From the NCBI GenBank assembly GCA_028709985.1, contig JAQUTB010000082.1:1-7125 (forward strand): DNA of 7,125 nucleotides, given 5' to 3'. This document shows positions 1-5,922 of the stretch, in pieces. The translations under genes were made by a program, and so were the position numbers. Under the pieces are notes generated by a model, which was given only the letters and a program-made list of their open reading frames with translations, was not told where the DNA came from and made no database searches. How positions within the stretch are numbered: the stretch's first letter is position 1; every line of letters begins with the position of its first letter. This DNA is from Dethiosulfovibrio sp. Its GTDB lineage: Bacteria > Synergistota > Synergistia > Synergistales > Dethiosulfovibrionaceae.

Positions 1-1
1 G

Positions 2-457
2 GTTCCGGGGATAAGCTGGCTCCCTCTGGCCATGGTGTGGTTCGGCGTCGGAGTGAAGACCACCGTCTTTCTGGTGGCCCTGGCGTCGTTCTTCCCCATA
101 TACCTAAACACAGCCATCGGGGCCAGAAACGTCGACTTTATCCTGTATCAGGCCGGAGCCACGATGGGAATCGGCAGATTTAGGGGAGTCTACGATATTC
201 TCCTCCCGGCGGCAATGCCTCAGATACTGAGCGGCCTGAGGCTGGGGCTCGGGACTTCCTGGGCCTATCTGGTCCTGGGCGAGCTCACCGGTGTGCCCTT
301 CGGCCTAGGTGCGTTGATAATGGACGCCAGGATGATGGGAAGGATAGACATGATAATAGTCGGAATAGTGGCGATAGCTGTCATGGGAAGGGTCAGCGAC
401 CTGATTTTGACCTACACCATGAAGCTCTGTTTTAGATCGGCGAGGAGGATGGCATGA
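2..457 (+). CDS. ABC transporter permease, SsuC/TauC-like (5' partial)
   Basis: This is the inner-membrane channel subunit of an ABC importer of the nitrate/sulfonate/taurine class (BPD_transp_1 fold). The frame is open from base 2, so the gene starts left of the window; the ATG at 32 is internal, because the ten codons before it (VPGISWLPLA) read as the usual family sequence leading into a hydrophobic WFG segment. About 151 residues are visible. Fragment residues 50-83 hold the cytoplasmic EAA loop (AGATMGIGRF, then LLPAAMPQIL), which docks on the ATPase. Further hydrophobic segments follow, with GLGALIMDAR and a basic C-terminus typical of the family. The stop overlaps the start of the ATPase gene (ATGA), so the two are translationally coupled. 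The substrate cannot be told from the permease, and the binding protein is not in the window. The class is well supported. Confidence 0.93.
   Translation, partial: VPGISWLPLAMVWFGVGVKTTVFLVALASFFPIYLNTAIGARNVDFILYQAGATMGIGRFRGVYDILLPAAMPQILSGLRLGLGTSWAYLVLGELTGVPFGLGALIMDARMMGRIDMIIVGIVAIAVMGRVSDLILTYTMKLCFRSARRMA
442..448 (+). promoter_or_regulatory. Ribosome binding site of the ABC ATPase gene
   Basis: GAGGAGG lies five bases before the ATG at 454, inside the last codons of the permease gene. It supports the 454 start and coupled translation through the ATGA overlap. Confidence 0.85.
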
Positions 458-1191
458 GTTTAGGGCTGAACCCATCGCCGCCGACCCTGTCGGTCAAAGG
501 CATCAGCAAGGGCTTTTCGGAGAAGGGCGGAGAGCTCCAGGTCCTCTCGGACGTCACCTTCGAGATCGAGAGGGGAGAGCTGGCCTGCGTCCTTGGGCCG
601 AGCGGATGCGGCAAGAGCACTCTGCTCAAAATCGTGGCGGGGCTGGAAAGTGCCGACAGAGGGACCGTAGAGGTGGACGGCAAAGCTGTATCGACTCCAG
701 GGTGCGACAGGTGCGTGGTGTTTCAGGAGGACGCCCTCTTCCCCTGGCTGACGGTGTCGGAGAACGTGGCCTTCGGAGCGAGAGGGAGGATGCCAAAATC
801 GGAGCTGAAGTCGGAGGTAGACGGTTATCTGGAGATAACCGGGCTATCCCGTTTCGCCGACTACCTCCCCAGGGAGATTTCCGGCGGCATGAGACAGAGG
901 GTCGCCCTCGCCAGGGTCCTCATACTTAAGCCCAAGGTTTTGCTGATGGACGAGCCATTCGGGGCGCTGGACGCACAGACCAGGGAGGCCATGCAGCGGC
1001 GGCTGCTGTCCCTCATAAAGGACCTCTCCCACACGGTGATGTTCATAACCCACGATGTGGCGGAGGCGGTGACAATAGCCGATAGGGTTATAGTCATGGA
1101 CAGGTCGCCGGGGAGGGTAAGCTCCATCGTAACGGTGGAGGACCAGGCCGAGACCCACTCTAAGCTAAAGGCCATTATGAGGGATCTGTAG
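454..1191 (+). CDS. ABC transporter ATP-binding protein, SsuB/TauB-like
   Basis: This 245-residue protein is the ATPase that powers the importer whose permease lies just upstream. All nucleotide-binding motifs are present: Walker A GPSGCGKST (48-56), Q-loop Gln91 in VVFQED, signature ISGGMRQR (142-149), Walker B VLLMDEP (162-168), D-loop ALDA (171-174) and switch His200 in FITHD. The length and the stretch ALFPWLTVSENVAFG (94-108) match the nitrate/sulfonate/taurine importer ATPases. The start at 454 is supported by a strong ribosome binding site and by overlap with the permease stop. The protein appears intact and should work on the cytoplasmic face of the membrane. Related systems import nitrate, sulfonates, taurine, bicarbonate or thiamine precursors; sequence alone does not choose among these. 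Confidence 0.96.
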   Translation: MSLGLNPSPPTLSVKGISKGFSEKGGELQVLSDVTFEIERGELACVLGPSGCGKSTLLKIVAGLESADRGTVEVDGKAVSTPGCDRCVVFQEDALFPWLTVSENVAFGARGRMPKSELKSEVDGYLEITGLSRFADYLPREISGGMRQRVALARVLILKPKVLLMDEPFGALDAQTREAMQRRLLSLIKDLSHTVMFITHDVAEAVTIADRVIVMDRSPGRVSSIVTVEDQAETHSKLKAIMRDL

Positions 1192-1201
1192 GCCGCTCCT
1201 G

Positions 1202-1207
1202 AGAGGA
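1202..1207 (+). promoter_or_regulatory. Ribosome binding site deciding the start of the fused transferase
   Basis: AGAGGA lies ten bases before the ATG at 1218. An in-frame GTG at 1209 is only one base from this site, too close for normal initiation, so the ATG at 1218 is preferred. Confidence 0.7.
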
Positions 1208-1217
1208 AGTGTTTTTA

Positions 1218-2561
1218 ATGGACAGGGTGATAGTGTTCGTCAAATGGCCTGATCCGGGCAGGGCGAAAACCAGGTTGATTCCAGCCCTGGGGCCTCAAGG
1301 TGCCGCCGAGCTACACGATAAAATGGCCAAAAGAACCCTTTCTTCCGTAAGACGGGGAGCCAAAAGGGCAGGTTGTTCGGTGGAGGTCCGGTCCACCGGC
1401 GCGGTGACCGAGCGATTTCGAGGTTGGCTTGGAGAGGGCCTCTCTGTCGTGGACCAGAGCGACGGCGACCTAGGGGACCGAATGGCTCTGTCGGTCTCCA
1501 ACTCCCTCGACGGAGGGATAAAAAAGGTGCTTCTCCTGGGGACCGACTGCCCCGATCTGGATCCTTCCTTCATACGTCACGCCATGGGCCTTCTCGAAGG
1601 CCATCCGGTCGTCATGGGCCCAGCATCGGACGGCGGCTACTACTGTCTTGGAATAGACCTATCCAAGGCGGGAAAGAGGGCCTTAGGGCTGTTCCGCGGT
1701 GTTCCCTGGAGCTCCAGCGCGACAGGACAGGCCACATTGGATAGGGCTCGTTCTCTCGGACTGAAGGTAGCCAGGCTTCCGGTCCTCAGCGACGTGGACA
1801 GGCCCGAGGACCTGGCAGTATGGGATAGGGCTCGCCGAAAGATATCGGTGATTATACCCACCCTGAACGAAAGGGACGGCATATCGATGTGCATAAGGTC
1901 CGCCCTGGGAGCCCAGGACGTGGAGGTCATCGTATCCGACGGAGGCAGCACCGACGGGACCATCCATATCGCCGAGAGCTATGGGGCCAAGGTCGTCCGG
2001 TCCCCTAAGGGAAGAGGTGCCCAGATGAACGCAGGGGCCAAGGCAGCGTCGGGGGATATACTGCTGTTCCTCCACGGCGACAGTATCCTTCCCTGGGGTT
2101 ACGGGAGGTTGGTTCGGAAGGCTCTGAGCGATAAAGCACTGTCCCTAGGGGCCTTTTCGCTGAAAATAGGCCTGGCCGGAGAGCTGAAGAACCCCGAGTT
2201 TAGCTCGTCGATGAACACCATCTCCTTCTGGGCCAACGTCAGGTCGAGGTGGCTGTCCCTGCCCTACGGGGATCAGGGGTTTTTCATGGAAAAACCCCTC
2301 TTTCACCGTCTAGGGGGCTTCCCAGAGATGCCCCTTCTCGAGGACGTGAGCCTAGTCAGATCGGCTTCTAAGGTCGGCAGGATAGGGACCATTTCGGCGA
2401 CGATCCGCACCTCCTCCCGTCGCTGGCAAAAACTGGGAGTGGCAAGGACGTCGATCCGCAACTCGATGATAATGCTCGCCTGGGCTATAGGGGTATCCCC
2501 AACTGTATTGGCCGGGTGGTACAGGGCGAAAAAGCACGGAAAAGGGGGAGTTTCGTCGTGA
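1218..2561 (+). CDS. Fused two-domain transferase: DUF2064/TIGR04282 plus TIGR04283 glycosyltransferase
   Basis: This 447-residue protein joins two enzymes that are often separate genes. Residues 1-205 are a DUF2064/TIGR04282 nucleotidyl/glycosyl-transferase-like domain, with an N-terminal KTRLIPALG region, GTDCPDLDP (108-116), GPASDGGYY (134-142) and DVDRPEDL (about 192-199). Residues 209-440 are a GT-A family-2 glycosyltransferase of the TIGR04283 type: ISVIIPTLNE (209-218), SDGGSTDGT (240-248), an HGD metal/nucleotide motif (286-288), PYGDQGFF (349-356), LLEDVSLV (373-380) and SRRW (400-403). Both domains look complete and no frameshift is visible at the join. NCBI family names tie the two families to arsenosugar biosynthesis and to radical-SAM/selenodomain neighbours; the real donor and acceptor are unknown. 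The start is the ATG at 1218, chosen from ribosome-site spacing. The gene follows the ATPase by 26 bases and overlaps the next gene by four. Confidence 0.93.
   Translation: MDRVIVFVKWPDPGRAKTRLIPALGPQGAAELHDKMAKRTLSSVRRGAKRAGCSVEVRSTGAVTERFRGWLGEGLSVVDQSDGDLGDRMALSVSNSLDGGIKKVLLLGTDCPDLDPSFIRHAMGLLEGHPVVMGPASDGGYYCLGIDLSKAGKRALGLFRGVPWSSSATGQATLDRARSLGLKVARLPVLSDVDRPEDLAVWDRARRKISVIIPTLNERDGISMCIRSALGAQDVEVIVSDGGSTDGTIHIAESYGAKVVRSPKGRGAQMNAGAKAASGDILLFLHGDSILPWGYGRLVRKALSDKALSLGAFSLKIGLAGELKNPEFSSSMNTISFWANVRSRWLSLPYGDQGFFMEKPLFHRLGGFPEMPLLEDVSLVRSASKVGRIGTISATIRTSSRRWQKLGVARTSIRNSMIMLAWAIGVSPTVLAGWYRAKKHGKGGVSS
2542..2550 (+). promoter_or_regulatory. Ribosome binding site deciding the start of the TVP38-like gene
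   Basis: AAGGGGGAG lies seven bases before the GTG at 2558. It favours that start over an in-frame GTG at 2516, which would give a 46-base overlap with the upstream gene and 14 extra residues rich in basic amino acids. Confidence 0.75.
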
Positions 2562-3223
2562 AAGGTAGACCTATAAACAGGATCCTTGTCGTCGTAGGTG
2601 GTCTGATTACCCTATTCGCCGCGTTTCGTCTGTGCGGCATAGATGGAAGCTGGTTTAGCGAGGAGAACATCCGTTCCTTCGGCCCAATGGCTCCCCTGGT
2701 CTTCACAGCCATGTTCTCCGTCGCTGTCATACTTGCCGTCCCAGGTGGTCCCATAACCCTATTGGCAGGCAGCCTCTTCGGCGTGATTCAGGGGACAATC
2801 GTCGTATCGGCAGGGTCCACCATCGGGGCGATGGCGGCCTTTCTCATAGCCAGATATGCCGCCAGGGACCACGTGGCCCGATGGCTCGCAAACAATCCAA
2901 GATTCCTGAAACTCGACGAAATGATCAGGAAAAAGGGCTTCATAGTAGTGGCGTTGGTGAGGCTGATACCCCTGTTTCCCTTCAACCTCGTAAACTACGG
3001 CATGGGACTGACGTCGGTGTCCTTCGGATACTACCTGGTCATGTCATGGCTGTGTATGCTGCCGGGAACTATCCTCTACGTCACGGGAGGAGACGTCTTC
3101 AAGCGATTCTTTGTCGGTGGAGAGCTGTCGTGGCAGGCGATATCCCTCTGCGGTGGGATCGCCGTATGCCTGAGTGGGGCCTACCTACTGCTGAGAAACT
3201 CGCTGAGGGGAGAGCGAGATTGA
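2558..3223 (+). CDS. TVP38/TMEM64-family membrane protein (VTT/DedA-like)
   Basis: This 221-residue integral membrane protein carries the VTT (SNARE-associated) domain of the TVP38/TMEM64/DedA superfamily. Hydrophobic segments lie at about 9-24, 43-61, 79-98, 126-142, 157-178 and 195-213. Two family hallmarks are clear: the re-entrant-loop motif PGGPITLLAGSLFG (62-75), and the second-half motif RLIPLFPFN (135-143) followed by NYGMGLT (146-152). Members of the superfamily are linked to lipid scrambling and membrane homeostasis, and some to metal or metalloid stress; the substrate of bacterial TVP38 proteins is mostly unproven. The start codon is GTG, and its GTGA overlap with the transferase stop indicates coupled translation. 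Genes of this family are often seen beside TIGR04282/TIGR04283 transferases, which agrees with the arrangement here. It is the last gene of the plus-strand block. Confidence 0.92.
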   Translation: MKGRPINRILVVVGGLITLFAAFRLCGIDGSWFSEENIRSFGPMAPLVFTAMFSVAVILAVPGGPITLLAGSLFGVIQGTIVVSAGSTIGAMAAFLIARYAARDHVARWLANNPRFLKLDEMIRKKGFIVVALVRLIPLFPFNLVNYGMGLTSVSFGYYLVMSWLCMLPGTILYVTGGDVFKRFFVGGELSWQAISLCGGIAVCLSGAYLLLRNSLRGERD

Positions 3224-3257
3224 CAGGCGTACCGTGGTAAACGGCGGTACGCCTGTC
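3222..3257. terminator. Hairpin between convergent genes, probable shared terminator
   Basis: The arms GACAGGCGTACCG (3222-3234) and CGGTACGCCTGTC (3245-3257) pair perfectly over 13 bp around a ten-base loop. The hairpin starts inside the TGA stop of the TVP38-like gene and ends six bases short of the antiporter stop, filling nearly the whole gap between converging genes. Neither strand has a clear run of T after the stem, so this is not a textbook factor-independent terminator. It may still stop or protect transcripts from both sides. Confidence 0.6.
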
Positions 3258-3262
3258 GGTCA

Positions 3263-4606
3263 TCACATGTCCCCGTCGGTTATGGGATGCCTTTTTATGT
3301 AGCCGTCGGCGTAGGGTATGAAGATAGACAGGATCGCGAATCCCGCCAGTATGTACTGGTACCAACAGGACGATATCAGCGAGAATGGGTTGCCTCCGCT
3401 TCCCATGAGCGAGGCCGCTATGAGTATCTGGGCCCCGTAGGGGATAAGGCCCTGAAACACGCAGGAGAAGATATCCAGCAAAGAGGCGGTCCTGCGGGGA
3501 TCTACCCCGTGTTTGAGGCTGAGCTGCCTCGCCAGCTCGCCGTTTATCAGGATCGAAACGGTGTTGTTAGCCGTGGCCATGTCGGTGACCGAGACCATGC
3601 CCACTATCCCAAGCTCGGCGGTACGTCTGCCCTTTATTACCTGGCTGACCTTCCCGAGGACCCATTCGATACCGCCGCCGCACTCGACCATCCTGGCAAG
3701 CCCTCCCATCAACATGGAAAGAAGGAATATATCCATCATGCCGGTGAAGCCACCGTATATGTTCTGGGCGTAGCCAAGGGGAGAAAAAGCCCCGTTCCAC
3801 AGCCCTATAGCCCCGGACAACAGGATGCCGCCGGTGAGGACCACGAAGACGTTGAGCCCGGCCAGGGCCGACACCAGGACGAATAGGTAGGGCAGGACCT
3901 TAACCAGGTCGTAGCTGTACTCCTTGGCCGGGACGGCCACCTCAGGGGAGCCGTATATCACAAGAAGGAGCAACGTGACCATAGCTGCGGGCAGGGCTAT
4001 CATGGCGTTGGTGTTGAACTTGTCCTTCATCCTGACGCCCTGGGTCCTGGTGGCCGCTATGGTGGTGTCAGAGATGATGGACAGGTTGTCACCCAACATG
4101 GACCCCCCTATGACCGACCCCACCGCCAGGGCCACGTTAAGCCCACCGGCCTCAGCTATCCCCAACCCTATGGGGGTCATAGCGACCACTGTTCCAACGG
4201 AGGTCCCGGTGGATATGGAAATAAAGGCCGATATAATGAAGAGCCCGGCGGAGGCGTAACGAGGAGACAGGATCGACATACCCATGTTGACCACCGCCTC
4301 GACCCCTCCTATCTCCCTGGAGACGGTGGTGAAGGCCCCAGCTAACAGGTAGATCAGGCACATTATGACGATATTCGAGTTGCCACATCCCTCTACGAGC
4401 ATCTCAAATTTTTCGTCTATGGTCCCTTTTATGACGAAAAACGCCGAGATAATTCCCAGTATCACCGCAACAGGGGAGGGCAACTGATAGAATGCCTTGT
4501 CCACCCCCTGAGCAGTAAGGACCATCCCTGTCGCCAGATAAAACACCACGAAAACCGCAAGGGGCAAAAAGGCCTTGCCGTTACCTTTGCTAATCTCGTT
4601 ATTCAT
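3263..4606 (-). CDS. NhaC-family Na+/H+ (or solute) antiporter
   Basis: This 447-residue polytopic inner-membrane protein of the NhaC family (ion-transporter superfamily) has about 11 hydrophobic segments across residues 13-433. Family-like sequence includes STGTSVGTVVAMTPIG (132-147), GGSMLGDNLSIISDTT (167-182) followed by IAATRTQG, and in the second half TDMATANNTV (341-350) and FQGLIPYGAQILIAAS (384-399). The two unwound, polar, Thr/Asp/Asn-rich stretches in the two halves are where such transporters bind ions and substrate. NhaC relatives exchange Na+ for H+, and some exchange organic acids (the MleN malate/lactate type), so the cargo is open. The ATG at 4606 fits AGGAGGAG at eight-base spacing; a TTG at 4612 would place the start only two bases from that site. 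It lies 14 bases after the methyltransferase stop and forms an operon with it. Confidence 0.92.
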   Translation of the reverse strand: MNNEISKGNGKAFLPLAVFVVFYLATGMVLTAQGVDKAFYQLPSPVAVILGIISAFFVIKGTIDEKFEMLVEGCGNSNIVIMCLIYLLAGAFTTVSREIGGVEAVVNMGMSILSPRYASAGLFIISAFISISTGTSVGTVVAMTPIGLGIAEAGGLNVALAVGSVIGGSMLGDNLSIISDTTIAATRTQGVRMKDKFNTNAMIALPAAMVTLLLLVIYGSPEVAVPAKEYSYDLVKVLPYLFVLVSALAGLNVFVVLTGGILLSGAIGLWNGAFSPLGYAQNIYGGFTGMMDIFLLSMLMGGLARMVECGGGIEWVLGKVSQVIKGRRTAELGIVGMVSVTDMATANNTVSILINGELARQLSLKHGVDPRRTASLLDIFSCVFQGLIPYGAQILIAASLMGSGGNPFSLISSCWYQYILAGFAILSIFIPYADGYIKRHPITDGDM

Positions 4607-4614
4607 GAACAAAA

Positions 4615-4622
4615 CTCCTCCT
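4615..4622 (-). promoter_or_regulatory. Ribosome binding site of the antiporter gene
   Basis: On the minus strand, AGGAGGAG overlaps the TAG stop of the methyltransferase gene and sits eight bases before the ATG at 4606. This near-perfect site settles the start and suggests that termination of the first gene and initiation of the second are coupled. Confidence 0.85.
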
Positions 4623-5691
4623 AATCCTCTAAAAGCTCAGGCCTTATGGGAAGACGACCGTAGGTCCTGCCGGCGTCCATAATGGCCTTTATGTTCTCCA
4701 TCGGGGTTCCCTTGGGGATCTGACAGCCGGTACAGAGGATAAAGCCCTTCGGCGAATCCCAGGCTTTTCTTACGCACTCCCTTGCCGACCTGAAAATATC
4801 CTCAACCGTCCCCATCGCGACCACGTCCACGGGAGGGATGTTGCCGGTAATGACCACCTCGCCGCCCATTACCTCCTTGGCTTCCCCCAGATCCTCGACG
4901 TTATCTATGGAGAAGTTGCCGATCCCGGCTTCGACACAGTCCTCCCATAGATCCCTGCTCTTGCCGCAGATGTGTAGCGTTGGCCTACCTCCGGTACACT
5001 CGGTCACGTGGGCCACGTTCCTCTTGAGGTAGGGCAACGAGAAGGCCCTGAACTGTCTGGGGCTCAACAGGCTTGTGGAGGATACCGGATCGCAGAACCC
5101 CACTCCCATCCCCAGCTTTGACACCGCCTCGATGTAACGATTGTTGGACTCGGTTATCACGTCCATAACCTGATGGACCTTCTCCGGCGCCCTTACGATC
5201 CACTTCATGAGGTTCTCGGTCCCAACAACCGAGGCGGCAACGCTGAAGGGGCCGGTAATGGAAGCACCGATATCCGCCACGTCTCCCAGGCGATCTTCTA
5301 TGATCTCAAGGGCCTTCAACAGCAGTGGGAGCTTTCCATCCCTGTGAGGATCCGCTGGCTCCAGCCTGTCTATGTCGGAAAAATCCTTCACCACCGGCTC
5401 TATAAGATAGCTGATGTTGTCCTCAGGGTAGCCGATCTTCGACCCCATGGCCTCCGCCATACCTCTGAGGGTGGTCGAGATTCCTATACTGTCGTGGTGG
5501 AGGTAGTCAAACAGGGCTATCTCCAGCTCCGCCATCCTCTCCGCCGAATGGTAATACTCCCTGGTAGTAACCCCTATGAACTCCGACTTGGTGACCCCCA
5601 TATCTGGCACGACAGGGATACGATCCATAGGCTCTCCCTTTGAGAAAGCGGTCATCCGTTCCTTTGGCGTCATTTCGTCCTTAAATGTCAT
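4621..5691 (-). CDS. UroD-family methyltransferase, MtaA/CmuA-like
   Basis: This 356-residue cytoplasmic protein has the uroporphyrinogen decarboxylase fold. It opens with MTPKERMTAFSKGEPMDRIP (7-26), the usual start of MtaA/CmuA-type methyltransferases. It lacks the RQAGRY-like N-terminal motif of true HemE, so it is unlikely to be a heme enzyme. The zinc site of the methyltransferase branch is present: His240-x-Cys242 in LHICG and Cys320 in ILCTGC, with Cys323 nearby. Other family-like stretches are ITGPFSVAASVVGTENL (145-161), FCDPVSSTSLLSP (199-211) and the ITGNIPP segment (281-287). Known relatives move methyl groups between a corrinoid protein and a thiol such as coenzyme M; bacterial members often work in methylamine, methoxy or betaine use. 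No corrinoid partner is in the window, so the substrate is unknown. It is first in an operon with the antiporter, behind its own promoter. Confidence 0.88.
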   Translation of the reverse strand: MTFKDEMTPKERMTAFSKGEPMDRIPVVPDMGVTKSEFIGVTTREYYHSAERMAELEIALFDYLHHDSIGISTTLRGMAEAMGSKIGYPEDNISYLIEPVVKDFSDIDRLEPADPHRDGKLPLLLKALEIIEDRLGDVADIGASITGPFSVAASVVGTENLMKWIVRAPEKVHQVMDVITESNNRYIEAVSKLGMGVGFCDPVSSTSLLSPRQFRAFSLPYLKRNVAHVTECTGGRPTLHICGKSRDLWEDCVEAGIGNFSIDNVEDLGEAKEVMGGEVVITGNIPPVDVVAMGTVEDIFRSARECVRKAWDSPKGFILCTGCQIPKGTPMENIKAIMDAGRTYGRLPIRPELLED

Positions 5692-5746
5692 GTCTATCCC
5701 CTATTCTCTTGCTCCATAAGCTGCAAAACATACTACCGCTGTTCAC
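5681..5746 (-). other. Possible 21-codon leader reading frame before the methyltransferase gene
   Basis: A GTG at 5746 opens a 21-codon frame on the minus strand, with an in-frame ATG five codons in. It ends at a TAA eleven bases inside the methyltransferase gene, in another frame. GAGGAGGG (5765-5758), the strongest Shine-Dalgarno-like site in the leader, lies 11 bases upstream, longer than ideal. The peptide resembles nothing I recognise. It may be a leader peptide that couples translation, or chance. Confidence 0.25.
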
Positions 5747-5822
5747 GATACAGACGACCCTCCTCGTTAGAACTTTCACTAAATTTACCAACTTATCGGC
5801 ATGAATTTTATTCCGACAAGGA

Positions 5823-5851
5823 ATTCTATCGCAGAAGGATAAAACAGTCAA
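5823..5851 (-). promoter_or_regulatory. Sigma-70-like promoter of the methyltransferase-antiporter operon
   Basis: On the minus strand, TTGACT (5851-5846) and TAGAAT (5828-5823) are separated by exactly 17 bases, each one or two mismatches from consensus. Transcription would begin near 5816, giving a leader of about 125 bases. A small inverted repeat, ATTCC (5824-5820) and GGAAT (5814-5810), spans the end of the -10 box and the likely start point and could be an operator. The promoter lies just downstream of the iadA terminator, which supports separate transcription of the two units. Confidence 0.75.
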
Positions 5852-5870
5852 ATATCGACTTCATACGACA

Positions 5871-5902
5871 AAGGAGGACGGCTCCGAAAAGCCGTCCTCC
5901 TT
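5871..5902 (-). terminator. Factor-independent terminator after iadA
   Basis: The arms AAGGAGGACGGCT (5871-5883) and AGCCGTCCTCCTT (5890-5902) form a perfect 13-bp stem with a six-base loop. On the minus strand the stem is followed by a short T-rich stretch (TTTGTCGTAT) and lies about 20 bases after the iadA stop. The T run is short, but position and stem strength make termination of iadA transcripts likely. Confidence 0.8.
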
Positions 5903-5922
5903 CTATAAATTACAGCATCAAG

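Noticed and set aside
822..841. Nine-base inverted repeat CGGTTATCT / AGATAACCG with a two-base centre inside the ABC ATPase gene.
   Set aside because: It lies within a well-conserved coding region, is short enough to arise by chance in 7 kb, and has no T run or promoter context.
1209..1217. GTG at 1209 as the start of the fused transferase.
   Set aside because: It is only one base from the ribosome site, and the family usually begins at the Met-Asp-Arg-Val-Ile-Val sequence that starts at 1218.
3287..3886. Plus-strand open frame of about 199 codons opposite the antiporter gene.
   Set aside because: Its translation is rich in Arg, His, Gly and Pro, shows no family motifs, and lies wholly antisense to a well-supported membrane protein gene; it is a shadow frame of GC-rich coding DNA.
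4621..5691. Reading the UroD-family gene as hemE (uroporphyrinogen decarboxylase).
   Set aside because: The N-terminal arginine-rich HemE motif is absent, and the HxC...C zinc site of MtaA/CmuA-type methyltransferases is present.
5703..5816. Cobalamin riboswitch in the leader before the methyltransferase gene, suggested by the corrinoid link.
   Set aside because: No B12-box-like sequence is visible and the leader is shorter than such riboswitches usually are.
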